NCBI GenBank assembly: GCA_020638695.1
Contig: JACKIB010000021.1
Span: 1-64,000, forward strand
Length of the DNA: 64,000 bases
From: Planctomycetota bacterium
GTDB taxonomy: Bacteria > Planctomycetota > UBA1135 > UBA2386
Direction of reading: 5' to 3'
The translations under genes and the position numbers were made by a program. The notes beneath the pieces were generated by a model, which saw only the letters and a program-made list of their open reading frames with translations, was not told where the DNA came from and searched no databases. Shown one piece after another: positions 18,163 through 26,872 of the stretch (positions are counted from its first letter, which is position 1; each line of letters starts with the position of its first letter).

Positions 18163-18540
18163 TCACTTCTTCAGGATCTTCTTGTTGGCGACCGTCTTGC
18201 GCGGGCCCTTCCGGGTGCGGGCATTGCACCGGGTGCGCTGACCGTGCACCGGCAGGCCGCGGCGGTGCCGCAGACCTCGGTAGCACTGGATCTCCTTGAG
18301 ACGGTTGACGTTCTGCAGCAGCTGGCGGCGTAGCGGGCCCTCGACGAGGTAGTGCTCCTGCAAGTGGGTCGCGATTCGCGCGGCTTCGTCGTCAGACAGC
18401 TCCTTGGCGCGCAGGTCGGCACGCATGCCCAGCTCCTGCACCACCTTGGCGGCCGTGGTTCGCCCGACGCCGTAGATGTAGGTCAGCGCGATGTCGAGGC
18501 GCTTCTCGTTCGGGATGTCGACTCCGACGATGCGTGGCAT
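18163..18540 (-). CDS. rpsM: 30S ribosomal protein S13
   Basis: 125 residues from ATG 18540 (MPRIVGVDIPNEKR), the standard start. It contains the IYGVGRTTA helix-two-turn-helix motif and a basic tail GPRKTVANKK that reaches toward the P site. Its ATG shares one base with the rpmJ stop (TAATG), so translation is likely coupled. Confidence 0.99.
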   Translation of the reverse strand: MPRIVGVDIPNEKRLDIALTYIYGVGRTTAAKVVQELGMRADLRAKELSDDEAARIATHLQEHYLVEGPLRRQLLQNVNRLKEIQCYRGLRHRRGLPVHGQRTRCNARTRKGPRKTVANKKILKK

Positions 18541-18656
18541 TACTTGGCCTGCTTCTGCTTGTGACGGGGGTTGCTGCAGATGACACGGAGGATGCCGCGC
18601 CGCCGGATGATCCGACAGTTGGCGCACATCCGCTTGACGCTTGCTCTGACCTTCAC
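18540..18656 (-). CDS. rpmJ: 50S ribosomal protein L36
   Basis: Only 38 residues, from a GTG start (MKVRASVKRMCANCR). The zinc-binding set C11, C14, C27, H32 marks the zinc (C+) form. It sits directly between adk and rpsM; infA and map, which normally separate adk from rpmJ, are missing. Confidence 0.96.
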   Translation of the reverse strand: MKVRASVKRMCANCRIIRRRGILRVICSNPRHKQKQAK

Positions 18657-18693
18657 GGTGTCCTCGGTTCTCTGAGTTGGTGGCTAGTCGCGG

Positions 18694-19383
18694 CTAGCGG
18701 GATCGGCTCGATGGTGAGCGGTCTGGGTCGCTGATCATCCGCGCCAGGTCGGCCAGGATGTCCGAAGGTGGGCGGTCCGCATCGACGTCGTGCAGAACAC
18801 CCTGGGAACGGTAGTAGTCGAGCAGGGGAGCGGTCTGGCGGGTGTAGACCTCCAGGCGCGCGGTCACGGCCTCCGGCCGATCGTCGCTGCGCTGCTGCAG
18901 GGCTCCACCGCAGGTGTCGCACACCCCGGCCTTTGCGGGCGGCTTGAACTCGGTGTTCCAGATCGCGCCGCACGAGCCGCAGGTCCAGCGCGCGGTCAAC
19001 CGGCGCACCAGCACGTCGTGCGGGACTTCGAACGAGAACACGTGGCTCAACCCTAGCGACGCCTGCTCGAGCGCCTGATCCAAGGCTTCCGCCTGATTGA
19101 GTGTACGCGGGAACCCGTCGAGGATCCAAGCCCTTGCCGCGTCCGGCCGGCGGATTCTCTCGAGGACCATCCCGATGATGACGTCGTCCGGAACCAATTG
19201 GCCGGAGCGCATGAACGTATCGGCGGCGCGGCCCAGCTCGGTGCCCGCAGCGACCTGCTCCCGCAGCATGTCGCCGCTGGAGATGTGGAGTACCCCGTGT
19301 CCGGCGGCGAGCTGCTTGGCCTGGGTGCCCTTGCCCGCCCCGGGCGCACCGAGGAACACCATGCGCGCCGCCTGCTCGTTCAC
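18694..19383 (-). CDS. adk: adenylate kinase (zinc LID)
   Basis: 229 residues; catalyses ATP + AMP to 2 ADP. P-loop GAPGAGKGT (12-20), DGFPRT (89-94) and a LID domain with four Cys (C135, C138, C155, C158), the zinc-stabilised long form. The GTG start overlaps the secY stop by 4 bp (GTGA), which supports coupling and this start; an ATG seven codons later is the alternative. The C-terminal tail DPDRSPSSRSR is extra. Confidence 0.97.
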   Translation of the reverse strand: MNEQAARMVFLGAPGAGKGTQAKQLAAGHGVLHISSGDMLREQVAAGTELGRAADTFMRSGQLVPDDVIIGMVLERIRRPDAARAWILDGFPRTLNQAEALDQALEQASLGLSHVFSFEVPHDVLVRRLTARWTCGSCGAIWNTEFKPPAKAGVCDTCGGALQQRSDDRPEAVTARLEVYTRQTAPLLDYYRSQGVLHDVDADRPPSDILADLARMISDPDRSPSSRSR

Positions 19384-20795
19384 GACTTGCCGCGGCGCCC
19401 CCAGCCACCACTGCCCTCACCCGACCCCGCACCGGCGCCGGCCTTCCCCTTGGGCGCCACCGTGGTGCCGTCGGTCGGGGTCTCCTTCATGAAACCCTCG
19501 TAGTTGCGCATGATCAGCATCGCGTTGAACTTCTCGACCAGGTCGAGCGCAACGCCCACCACGATCAGGATCGAGGTGCCGCTCATGAAGTAGACCAGCC
19601 GCCCCTCGAGGCCGGAGAAGGTGCCGGCGTTCTGCATGAAGGTCGGGAACACCGCGATCGTCGCGAGGAACGCGGCACCGATCAGAGTGATCCGCTCCAT
19701 CGTCTTCTCGAGGAAGTCGGCGGTCGGCTTGCCCGGGCGGATCCCGGGGATGAACGAGCCGTGCTCCTTCAGGTTGTTGGCCATCTCCCCGGGCTGGAAC
19801 ATCATCGAGGTCCAGAAGAACGAGAAGAAGAAGATCAGGCCGGAGAAGCTGAACACGTACCAGAAGCCTCGGCCTTGGCCGAACGCCTCCTCGAGCGCGC
19901 GCCACCCGGTCATCTTGCCGATCATCATCGGGATCATCAGCAGCGCGGAGCCGAAGATGATCGGCATCACGCCGGCGCTGTTGACCTTGATCGGCAGGAA
20001 GTGCGCCTGCCCGCCGTACACCTGCCGGCCGCGGGTCTGCTTGGCCTGCCGGATCGGAATGCGCCGGTGGGCCTTGGTCATGAACACCACCGCCACCACC
20101 ATCACGCTCCAGGTCAGGAGGAACAGCAGCAGGGTCTGGAACGACTGCGTTGCATCGCCCTGGCCGCCGCCCGACCACAGCCGCACCATGGTCGGCCACA
20201 GCTCGGCGACGATCCCGGACATGATGATGATCGAGATCCCGTTGCCCACCCCGTTCTCGGTGATCTGCTCACCGATCCACATGATGAACATCGTGCCGGC
20301 GGTCAGCGCGACCATCACCAGCACCACGTAGAGGCCGTAGTACGAGGCAACCGAGCTGCTCAGCATCGGTGTCGTGCCGACCTTGGAACCGAGCACGCCG
20401 ATCACCACGAACAGCGACTGCACCAGACAGATCGGGATCGTGGCCAACCGGGTGTACTGGTTGATCTTGCGCTGGCCGGAGGCACCCTCCTTGGAGAGCT
20501 TCTCCAAGCTCGGTACGACCTTCGACAACAGCGAGAAGATGATGCTCGCGGAGATGTACGGCATCACCCCCAGCGAGAACAAAGTCGCTTGCTGCAGCTG
20601 CGCGCCGGTCATGATGTTCATCAGACCGAACAGACCGCTGCCGGCCTGGTCTGCTGCGGCACGGAATGCCTGGTAGCTCACGCCCGGCAGCGGGATCTTG
20701 AACCCGATGCGGTAGAGCGCGAGGAAGCCGAGCGTGAACAGGAGCTTGTTGCGGATCTCCGGGACACGGACCAGATTGACGAGCGACACGGCCAT
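19380..20795 (-). CDS. secY: preprotein translocase subunit SecY
   Basis: 471 residues with ten predicted membrane helices; the channel of the Sec translocon that would export the many signal-peptide proteins of this window. Plug region, the LGVMPYISASII segment and the cytoplasmic loop around RRIPIRQAKQTRG are all present. The C-terminal 30 residues are a Gly/Ala-rich basic extension. It lies 17 bp downstream of rplO, the usual spc-operon place. Confidence 0.98.
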   Translation of the reverse strand: MAVSLVNLVRVPEIRNKLLFTLGFLALYRIGFKIPLPGVSYQAFRAAADQAGSGLFGLMNIMTGAQLQQATLFSLGVMPYISASIIFSLLSKVVPSLEKLSKEGASGQRKINQYTRLATIPICLVQSLFVVIGVLGSKVGTTPMLSSSVASYYGLYVVLVMVALTAGTMFIMWIGEQITENGVGNGISIIIMSGIVAELWPTMVRLWSGGGQGDATQSFQTLLLFLLTWSVMVVAVVFMTKAHRRIPIRQAKQTRGRQVYGGQAHFLPIKVNSAGVMPIIFGSALLMIPMMIGKMTGWRALEEAFGQGRGFWYVFSFSGLIFFFSFFWTSMMFQPGEMANNLKEHGSFIPGIRPGKPTADFLEKTMERITLIGAAFLATIAVFPTFMQNAGTFSGLEGRLVYFMSGTSILIVVGVALDLVEKFNAMLIMRNYEGFMKETPTDGTTVAPKGKAGAGAGSGEGSGGWGRRGKS

Positions 20796-20812
20796 GGGGC
20801 GCTACCTCCGGC

Positions 20813-21334
20813 TCACGCCTCCGACTTGGCCGCCCCGGTACCGGGGCGAGCCTTCTTGACGAACTTCGGACGGTAGGTCCGAGCCGGGATCAGCTCGATC
20901 GCACCACCCGCCGCCTCGACCTTCTGCCGTGCCGAGCCGCTGATCGCGTCGACGCGTAGGGTGAGCTTCTTGCTGAGCGCACCGTTGCCGAGCACCTTGA
21001 ACAAGTCCGAGTGCTTCTCCTTCGACACCAAGCCGTGGTCGAGCACCGCCTTCAGGTCCACCGTCGCACCGTCGTCGAAGCCGTTGAGCTCCCCGACGTT
21101 GATGATGGTGAACACCTTCTTGAAGTTCTTGTTGTTGAAGCCGCGCTTCGGGATGCGGCGGAACAACGGCATCTGGCCGCCTTCCCAGCCGAGCCGGATC
21201 GACCAACCAGAGCGCGCCTTGGCGCCCTTGTGGCCGCGACCCGACGTCTTGCCGGTGCCCGCGCCGATACCCCGGCCGACCCGGCTGCGCGCCGAGTACT
21301 TCAGACCGAGTCCCTTGACTTGCGAAAGGTTCAT
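20813..21334 (-). CDS. rplO: 50S ribosomal protein L15
   Basis: 173 residues, starting MNLSQVKGLG with the Gly/Arg-rich GRGIGAGTGKTSGRGHKG segment that threads into 23S rRNA. Its ATG overlaps the rpsE stop by 4 bp. L30 (rpmD), which normally lies between rpsE and rplO, cannot fit here. Confidence 0.98.
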   Translation of the reverse strand: MNLSQVKGLGLKYSARSRVGRGIGAGTGKTSGRGHKGAKARSGWSIRLGWEGGQMPLFRRIPKRGFNNKNFKKVFTIINVGELNGFDDGATVDLKAVLDHGLVSKEKHSDLFKVLGNGALSKKLTLRVDAISGSARQKVEAAGGAIELIPARTYRPKFVKKARPGTGAAKSEA

Positions 21335-21846
21335 TCGACCGATACTCCGCGTAGGCCTTCCGTCGCTTCCTTCGATCGCAGATGCGACAGCGCGACGAGC
21401 GTTGCCTTGACAACGTTGATGGGGTTGGTCGAGCCGTAGTTTTTGGTCAGGATGTCGCGGATCCCGGCCAGCTCCAGGATCTTGCGGACCGCCTTGCCGG
21501 CGATGATACCGGTTCCGGGCGACGCCGGCACCAACCGCACGCGCGAGGAGCAGAACACCCCTTCCACCTGGTGCGGGATGGTGGTTCCCACCCGGGTGAC
21601 GCGCATCAGCCGCCGGCGGCCGGCCTTGATCGACTTCTCGATCGCTGCGGGCACCTCCTTGGCCTTGCCGTAGCCGATGCCGACGTAGCCATCACGGTTG
21701 CCGACGACCGACAATGCGCTGAACGAGAACCGGCGACCGCCCTTGACCACAGCGGCCGAGCGGTTGATCGCGACGGTGTCGTCTTCGATGCCTTCGAGGC
21801 CCAGCGCCTCGTCCAGGTAGACGATCGGGTAACGGGTTTTCGCCAT
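21331..21846 (-). CDS. rpsE: 30S ribosomal protein S5
   Basis: 171 residues with the S5 double-stranded RNA-binding domain (VVKGGRRFSFSALSVVGN) and the C-terminal domain containing GTGIIAGKAVRKILELAG. It works in decoding fidelity with S4. It overlaps rplO by 4 bp. Confidence 0.99.
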   Translation of the reverse strand: MAKTRYPIVYLDEALGLEGIEDDTVAINRSAAVVKGGRRFSFSALSVVGNRDGYVGIGYGKAKEVPAAIEKSIKAGRRRLMRVTRVGTTIPHQVEGVFCSSRVRLVPASPGTGIIAGKAVRKILELAGIRDILTKNYGSTNPINVVKATLVALSHLRSKEATEGLRGVSVE

Positions 21847-21848
21847 GT

Positions 21849-22220
21849 TCAGAACTCCAGTCCGCCGGCCCGCGCGGCGTCGGCCAGCGACTTCACCCGG
21901 CCGTGGTAGCGGTATGGTCCGCGGTCGAACGCCACGCGCGACACGCCGGCCGCCTTCGCGCGGCTTGCGATCTGCTCGCCCACCTTGCTGGCGATGTCGC
22001 AGCCCTTGAGCCCGGCCAAGCCACCGCGCACGTCCTTGTCACGCGACGAAGCAGCGGCCAAGGTTCGACCCGACTCGTCGTCGATGACCTGGCAGTAGAT
22101 GTTGCCGAGACTGCGGAACACCGACAGACGGGGACGCTCGGGGGTTCCCCGCAGACGAGCCCGCACGTGCAGCGCGCGTCGGCGCCGCAGCAGTCGCTTC
22201 TTCTTGCCTTTGCTTGCCAT
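21849..22220 (-). CDS. rplR: 50S ribosomal protein L18
   Basis: 123 residues from ATG 22220 (MASKGKKKRLLRRRRA); the frame continues upstream through a tandem repeat that is not coding. The RPRLSVFRS motif and the C-terminal FDRGPYRYHGRVKSLADAAR are conserved. L18 binds 5S rRNA with L5. The ATG lies only 5 bp from the 13-bp repeat array. Confidence 0.98.
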   Translation of the reverse strand: MASKGKKKRLLRRRRALHVRARLRGTPERPRLSVFRSLGNIYCQVIDDESGRTLAAASSRDKDVRGGLAGLKGCDIASKVGEQIASRAKAAGVSRVAFDRGPYRYHGRVKSLADAARAGGLEF

Positions 22221-22225
22221 GATTG

Positions 22226-22281
22226 CTGGGTTGTCTGGCTGGGTTGTCGGGCCGGGTTGTCGGGCTGGGTTGTCGGGCTGG
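22226..22281. repeat. 13-bp tandem repeat in the rplF-rplR spacer
   Basis: Four copies of a CTGGGTTGTCGGG-type unit (22226, 22239, 22252, 22265) plus four bases of a fifth, with single-base variants. It fills nearly the entire 70-bp spacer, directly upstream of the rplR start on the minus strand, so copy number would change the rplR leader length. Confidence 0.9.
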
Positions 22282-22290
22282 CGTCGCGGC

Positions 22291-22842
22291 CTAGCCGCCG
22301 GAACCGAACGCCTTGCCGGCCTTGCGACGGATGACCTCTTCGGCGTACTTGATGCCCTTGCCCTTGTACGGCTCCGGCGGGCGGAGCTTGCGGATCCGCG
22401 CCGCCAGCTCACCGACCATCTGCTTGTCGCAGCCGCGCAGCTGGATGTTGGTCGGGTTGCGGACTTCGCACTCGATGCCCTTGGGGATCTCGACCTGCAC
22501 CGTGTGGGCGAAACCGAGGTTGAACACCAGCTTGTTGCCCTCGAGCTTGCAGTTGTAGCCGACGCCGTTGATCTCGAGCTTCTTCTCGTAGCCCTCGGTC
22601 ACGCCGACCACCATGTTCTGCAACAGCGCACGGGTCAGCCCGTGGAACGCGCGCCCACGCTTGTCCGCGTCGCTGACCAACCGACGAACGACGGCGCGTC
22701 CCAATTCGACCTCGATTCCCACTTCGGGTCGGTGGGTCATCTCGAGCTGTCCCTTCGGCCCCTTGACCGACACCTTGCCGTTCTCGGCGGAGACGGTGAC
22801 GCCCGCCGGGATCGCTACGGGGGTGTTTCCGATACGTGACAT
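22291..22842 (-). CDS. rplF: 50S ribosomal protein L6
   Basis: 183 residues from ATG 22842 (MSRIGNTPVAIPAGV). Two related L6 domains are visible, with the second ending in the signature PEPYKGKGIKYAEEVIRRKAGKA. L6 lies near the sarcin-ricin loop. The spacing to rpsH (58 bp) and rplR (70 bp) is wider than elsewhere in the operon. Confidence 0.98.
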   Translation of the reverse strand: MSRIGNTPVAIPAGVTVSAENGKVSVKGPKGQLEMTHRPEVGIEVELGRAVVRRLVSDADKRGRAFHGLTRALLQNMVVGVTEGYEKKLEINGVGYNCKLEGNKLVFNLGFAHTVQVEIPKGIECEVRNPTNIQLRGCDKQMVGELAARIRKLRPPEPYKGKGIKYAEEVIRRKAGKAFGSGG

Positions 22843-22900
22843 GGCGTTGGGGACTGGCAGGTAGTGGAGGTTGGGTGTCCGGGGAATCGAAGTAGGCGAA

Positions 22901-23296
22901 TCAGTGCACGGTGCAGAGCACTTCGCCACCGATCTTCTTGGCGCGGCACTCGCGGTCGGACAGGATTCCCTGGTTGGTCGACACGACGCAGATGCCCATG
23001 CCACCACGAACCTTGGGGAGCTCCTCGAAGCCGCGGTAGCGACGGCAACCGACCTTGCTGAAGCGTTGGATGTCCGTGATCACGCGCTCGCCCAGCGGAC
23101 CGTACTTGAGCTGCACGTCGATCAGCGCCTTGGCGCCGGTGCTGTGCACGGTGTAGTCGCTGAGGAACCCCTCGCGCTTGAGGGTCTCCAGGATGCTGAC
23201 CTTGATCTTGCTGGCGGGGACCGAGCAGCGCGCCGCGAGGTTGCGGTTGGCGTTGCGGATGCGGGTGAGCAGATCGGCGATCGGGTCGGTATTCAT
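22901..23296 (-). CDS. rpsH: 30S ribosomal protein S8
   Basis: 131 residues from ATG 23296 (MNTDPIADLLTRIRNANRN), with the C-terminal STNQGILSDRECRAKKIGGEVLC block. S8 binds helix 21 of 16S rRNA and represses the spc operon in Escherichia coli; no matching mRNA site was sought here. Confidence 0.98.
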   Translation of the reverse strand: MNTDPIADLLTRIRNANRNLAARCSVPASKIKVSILETLKREGFLSDYTVHSTGAKALIDVQLKYGPLGERVITDIQRFSKVGCRRYRGFEELPKVRGGMGICVVSTNQGILSDRECRAKKIGGEVLCTVH

Positions 23297-23313
23297 CGTT
23301 GGGTCCTCGATCC

Positions 23314-23499
23314 CTACCAAGAAGCCTTGCGGACGCCGGGGATCTCGCCTCGCAACGCCAGGTTGCGGAAGCACACCCGGCAGATACCGAACTTGCGGTA
23401 GAACGCCCGCGGCCGGCCGCACAGCCCGCAGCGGTTGATCTTCCGCGTCGAGAACTTCGGCTTGAGCTTGGCCTTGTGGATCAGACAGGTCTTTGCCAT
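23314..23499 (-). CDS. rpsZ: 30S ribosomal protein S14 type Z
   Basis: 61-residue short S14 with the zinc knuckle C24, C27, C40, C43 (CGLCG...CRVC). It ends GEIPGVRKASW, the typical C-terminus. This is the zinc-dependent form rather than the longer zinc-free S14. It lies between rplE and rpsH as usual. Confidence 0.98.
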   Translation of the reverse strand: MAKTCLIHKAKLKPKFSTRKINRCGLCGRPRAFYRKFGICRVCFRNLALRGEIPGVRKASW

Positions 23500-23514
23500 G
23501 GCTTTGGATGAGCG

Positions 23515-24087
23515 CTACTTGCGGAACGGCAGGCCGATGTGCTTGAGGAGCGCCAAGCCTTCCTGGTCGGTCTTGGCGGTGGTCACGAACGTGATGTGCA
23601 TGCCCTGCACGAACTCGACCCGATCGAGTTGGATCTCGGGGAACACGCTCTGCTCCGACAGACCCATGGTGTAGTTGCCGCGCCCATCGAACTTGGTCGG
23701 CAGGCCGCGGAAGTCGCGGATACGCGGGATCGCCACCGCGATCAGGCGATCGATGAACTCCCACATGCGGTCGCCGCGCAGCGTGACCGAGCAGCCGATC
23801 GCGTTGCCTTCGCGCAGCTTGAAGTTCGCCAGCGAGACCCGGGCGCGGGTGATCACCGGCCGCTGCCCGGCGATCGTCGCCAGGTCCTTGACCCCTTCGT
23901 CGATGCGCTTCTTGTTCTCCAGCGCCCGGCCGATGCCCATGTTGATCACGACCTTCTGCAGGCGCGGGATCATCATCGGGTTGCCGTAGCTGAACTCCTC
24001 GCGCAACGCGGGGGCGATCTTCTCGGTGTAGCGGGCGGCCAACCGGGGGGCGACCCGGGGCTCACGTGCGTTCTCGGTCTCTACCAT
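23515..24087 (-). CDS. rplE: 50S ribosomal protein L5
   Basis: 190 residues; 5S rRNA-binding protein. Motifs seen: NPMMIPRLQKVVINMGIG, KKRIDEGVKDLATIAGQRP, and the C-terminal DQEGLALLKHIGLPFRK. The first 15 residues before the conserved ARYTEKIAPAL are an extension. Confidence 0.98.
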   Translation of the reverse strand: MVETENAREPRVAPRLAARYTEKIAPALREEFSYGNPMMIPRLQKVVINMGIGRALENKKRIDEGVKDLATIAGQRPVITRARVSLANFKLREGNAIGCSVTLRGDRMWEFIDRLIAVAIPRIRDFRGLPTKFDGRGNYTMGLSEQSVFPEIQLDRVEFVQGMHITFVTTAKTDQEGLALLKHIGLPFRK

Positions 24088-24108
24088 GGCTTCAATCCGT
24101 GCTGGGGG

Positions 24109-24417
24109 TCACTCGAACACGGTCCCGCACTTGCCCACGCGGACCCGCTTGCCGTCGCGAACCTCGACCCGGGTGCGCACGCCCTTCTTTTCCTTGCTGC
24201 TGTAGAGCAGCACGTTGCTGGCGTGGATCGGGAACTCACGCCGTGTGCGCCCACCCTTGGGGCTCGCCTGCGAGGGCTTCTCGTGCCGCCACCGCAGATT
24301 CACGCCCTCGACGATCACTCGATCGCCGAGCACCTCGAGCACCTGACGGGGGCTGTCGGACTTGTCGGCGCCGCTGATCACGACCACCGTGTCCCCTGAC
24401 TTGAGGCGGGCGGGCAT
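24109..24417 (-). CDS. rplX: 50S ribosomal protein L24
   Basis: 102 residues with an N-terminal KOW motif (KSGDTVVVISGADKS) and a zinc-free C-terminal strand set. L24 initiates 50S assembly. The start shares a base with the rplN stop. Confidence 0.97.
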   Translation of the reverse strand: MPARLKSGDTVVVISGADKSDSPRQVLEVLGDRVIVEGVNLRWRHEKPSQASPKGGRTRREFPIHASNVLLYSSKEKKGVRTRVEVRDGKRVRVGKCGTVFE

Positions 24418-24785
24418 CAGACCACTTCCTCCGCCAACGACACGATCTTCATGAAGTTGCGGTCGCGCAACTCGCGCGCCACCGCACCGAAGATGCGCGT
24501 GCCCTTCGGGTTCTTGTCGTCGTTGATCACCACCATCGCGTTGCGGTCGAAGCGGATGTAGGAGCCATCGCTGCGCCGCACCGCTCGGGCGGTGCGCACC
24601 ACGACACCCTTCACCACCTGGCCGGCCTTGACCTCGCCGTTGGGCAACGCCTTCTTGATGCTGGCGACGATGATGTCACCCAGCGATGCGTAGCGGCGTC
24701 GGCTGCCGCCGAGCACCTTGATGCACATCGCCTGCTTGGCGCCGCTGTTGTCGGCGACATCGAGCATGGTCTGTTCTTGAATCAT
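24417..24785 (-). CDS. rplN: 50S ribosomal protein L14
   Basis: 122 residues beginning MIQEQTMLDVADNSGAK, near invariant in bacteria, with FGAVARELRDRNFMKIVSLAEEV at the C-terminus. L14 forms inter-subunit bridges. Confidence 0.99.
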   Translation of the reverse strand: MIQEQTMLDVADNSGAKQAMCIKVLGGSRRRYASLGDIIVASIKKALPNGEVKAGQVVKGVVVRTARAVRRSDGSYIRFDRNAMVVINDDKNPKGTRIFGAVARELRDRNFMKIVSLAEEVV

Positions 24786-24803
24786 CGGAGTGTTCTCGAG
24801 GGA

Positions 24804-25094
24804 TCAGTCGACCAGCGCCCGCTGGATGATCTTGCGCAGCCGAAAGCGCTTGAGCTTGGACAGTGGCCGGCTCGCCTCGATCTCCACGGTATCACCGAGT
24901 CGGGCGTCGTTGTTCGGGTCGTGCGCGTGCATGCGGGTGCGCCGGCGCACGAACTTCTCGTACACCGGGTGCCGCACCAGCCGCTCGACGATCACGGTGA
25001 TGGTCTTGTCCATCTTGTCGGACGAGACCTTGCCGACGAACCGCTTGCGGTGCTTCCGCTTCTCCGGGGATTGGGTCGCGTTGGGTTGCTCCAC
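24804..25094 (-). CDS. rpsQ: 30S ribosomal protein S17
   Basis: 96 residues with GKVSSDKMDKTITVIVER and the OB-fold strand HDPNNDARLGDTVEI. It binds the 5' domain of 16S rRNA. It stands in standard order between rpmC and rplN. Confidence 0.97.
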   Translation of the reverse strand: MEQPNATQSPEKRKHRKRFVGKVSSDKMDKTITVIVERLVRHPVYEKFVRRRTRMHAHDPNNDARLGDTVEIEASRPLSKLKRFRLRKIIQRALVD

Positions 25095-25106
25095 TGGGGT
25101 TCCTCG

Positions 25107-25322
25107 TCAGCTTTCCTTTGCGTTGTGCGTCACGCCCCGGCCGCGCTCGCCGAGCACCGTGTGGATGCGCGCGATCTGGCGGCGAATCTGCCGCTTGCGC
25201 GCCGGGTTCTTCGCCTCGCCGAGCCCGTGCAGGCTCAGCAGGAACACTTCCTTCTGCAGGTGGCGCAAGTCGTCGTGCAGCTCTTCGTCGTCGCGGCCGC
25301 GGATCGCCTTCATGTGCTTCAT
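25107..25322 (-). CDS. rpmC: 50S ribosomal protein L29
   Basis: 71 residues from ATG 25322 (MKHMKAIRGRDDEELHDDL), two helices with the family motif RHLQKEVFLLSL. The ATG shares one base with the rplP stop (TGATG). L29 lies at the exit tunnel near the SRP-binding site. Confidence 0.95.
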   Translation of the reverse strand: MKHMKAIRGRDDEELHDDLRHLQKEVFLLSLHGLGEAKNPARKRQIRRQIARIHTVLGERGRGVTHNAKES

Positions 25323-25732
25323 CAGAGGAGCCTCCGCTTGATCAGGCGAACCTTGACCGGCAGCTTGTGCGCGACGCGGTTGAGGGCCTTCTTGGCGACC
25401 GCCTCCGTCACGCCACCGAGCTCGTAGAGCACCGTGCCCGGCTTGACCACCGCGCACCAGAAATCGATGTCGCCCTTGCCCTTACCCTGCCGAGTCTCGG
25501 CGGGACGGCCGGTGACGGACTTCTGCGGGAAGATCCGGATCCAGACCTTGGCTTCGGGAGCGTTACGGGAGCAGGCGATACGGCCCGCCTCGATGTTGCG
25601 TGCGGTGATCCAGCCCGGTTCCAGGGACTGCAGCCCGAAATCACCGAACTCCACGGTGTTGCCGCGGGTGGCGATGCCGCGGATCCGTCCGCGGTGCATC
25701 TTCCGGTGCTTGACTCGCTTGGGCATCAACAT
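25322..25732 (-). CDS. rplP: 50S ribosomal protein L16
   Basis: 136 residues beginning MLMPKRVKHRKMHRGR; AGGAA eight bases upstream supports ATG 25732 over the ATG two codons later. The GRPAETRQGKGKGDIDFW block and the GTVLYELGGVTEAVAKKAL end are conserved. L16 organises the A-site region of 23S rRNA. Confidence 0.98.
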   Translation of the reverse strand: MLMPKRVKHRKMHRGRIRGIATRGNTVEFGDFGLQSLEPGWITARNIEAGRIACSRNAPEAKVWIRIFPQKSVTGRPAETRQGKGKGDIDFWCAVVKPGTVLYELGGVTEAVAKKALNRVAHKLPVKVRLIKRRLL

Positions 25733-25767
25733 GACTGGGATTCCTCTCGTCGACTCCTGGGACTAGC

Positions 25768-26457
25768 TCACCGCGAACCGGGCTTGTCGAGCGCCGAGCG
25801 CACCGGCAGCAGGCCCGACGTCGTTTCCTTGGGGCCGAGCTCGCCCTTGAAGATCCACACCTTGATCCCGATCGCTCCCGACTTGGTGACCGACACCGCG
25901 GTCCCGTAGTCGAGCTGGGCGCGGAGCGTGGTGCACGGGATCCGTCCCTTGCGGACGAAACCGACGCGCGCCATCTCGGCCCCCATCAAACGACCGGCGA
26001 CGCGGATCTTGATGCCCTTGGCACCTGCCGCCATCGTCGTCTCAGCGGTCTTCTTGAGCGCCCGCCGGTAGTTCATGCGCTTGCCGAGCATCTCGCCGAT
26101 CGACTCGGCGACCAAGGTCGCCTCGAGCTCGGGACGGTGGACCTCGATGATCTTCATCCGCACCGGCTGCTTGGTCAGCTTCTCCAAGTCCTCGCGGAAC
26201 TTGTCGACCTTGGCGCCCTTCTTGCCGATCAGGATGCCGGGCCGCGCGGTGTGCAGGAACACCGTGATCATGTCACCGGTGCGCTCGATCTCGACCCGCG
26301 GAATGGCCGCGAACGCCCACTCCTTGGCGATGTAGCGGCGGATCTTCTGGTCCTCGATCAGCAGCCGGGAGAAGTCTTTGCGCGTCGCGTACCAACGCGA
26401 GCGCCACGGCTCGGTGACGGCGATGCGGAACCCGGTCGGATGTGTCTTCTGGCCCAT
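25768..26457 (-). CDS. rpsC: 30S ribosomal protein S3
   Basis: 229 residues from ATG 26457 (MGQKTHPTGFRIAV). A type II KH domain (RPGILIGKKGAKVDKFREDL) is followed by the C-terminal domain with IRVAGRLMGAEMARV and KVWIFKGEL. S3 lines the mRNA entry tunnel. It starts 1 bp after the rplV stop. Confidence 0.98.
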   Translation of the reverse strand: MGQKTHPTGFRIAVTEPWRSRWYATRKDFSRLLIEDQKIRRYIAKEWAFAAIPRVEIERTGDMITVFLHTARPGILIGKKGAKVDKFREDLEKLTKQPVRMKIIEVHRPELEATLVAESIGEMLGKRMNYRRALKKTAETTMAAGAKGIKIRVAGRLMGAEMARVGFVRKGRIPCTTLRAQLDYGTAVSVTKSGAIGIKVWIFKGELGPKETTSGLLPVRSALDKPGSR

Positions 26458-26458
26458 G

Positions 26459-26869
26459 TCAGCTGTCGTTGGTCTCGGGGGTCGTCGCGCTCTCGACCGG
26501 CTCGACTGGTGAAGCCGCGTCCCGGAGCTCCGGGTCTTGGATCTTGATGTGGATGTGGCAAGTACGGCGGCGGAACGGCAACGCGCGCCCCATCGAACTC
26601 GGCCGGAAGCGCATGCGCTTCTGCAGCACCGGCCCCTCGTTGCAGTAGGCCTCGCTGACCACCAGGCGATTCGGTCGCACACCGGGGTTCTGCAGCGCGT
26701 TGGCGACCGCCGAACGGAGCACCTTGGCGATCGAGCGTGCGGCGCGGTGCCGGTCGTTGTCGAGCGTGTCGAGCGCTTGGTTGACCGTCTTGCCGCGCAC
26801 CTGGTCGATCACCCGCCGTGCCTTGCGGACGGCCATCCGCGCGTATCTGTGGCTGGCTCGGAACTCCAT
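26459..26869 (-). CDS. rplV: 50S ribosomal protein L22
   Basis: 136 residues; MEFRASHRYARMAVRKARRV, then the beta-hairpin that lines the exit tunnel (RMRFRPSSMGRALPFRRRTCHI). The last 25 residues (SPVEPVESATTPETNDS region) form an acidic extension not needed for the fold. Confidence 0.97.
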   Translation of the reverse strand: MEFRASHRYARMAVRKARRVIDQVRGKTVNQALDTLDNDRHRAARSIAKVLRSAVANALQNPGVRPNRLVVSEAYCNEGPVLQKRMRFRPSSMGRALPFRRRTCHIHIKIQDPELRDAASPVEPVESATTPETNDS

Positions 26870-26872
26870 GGC

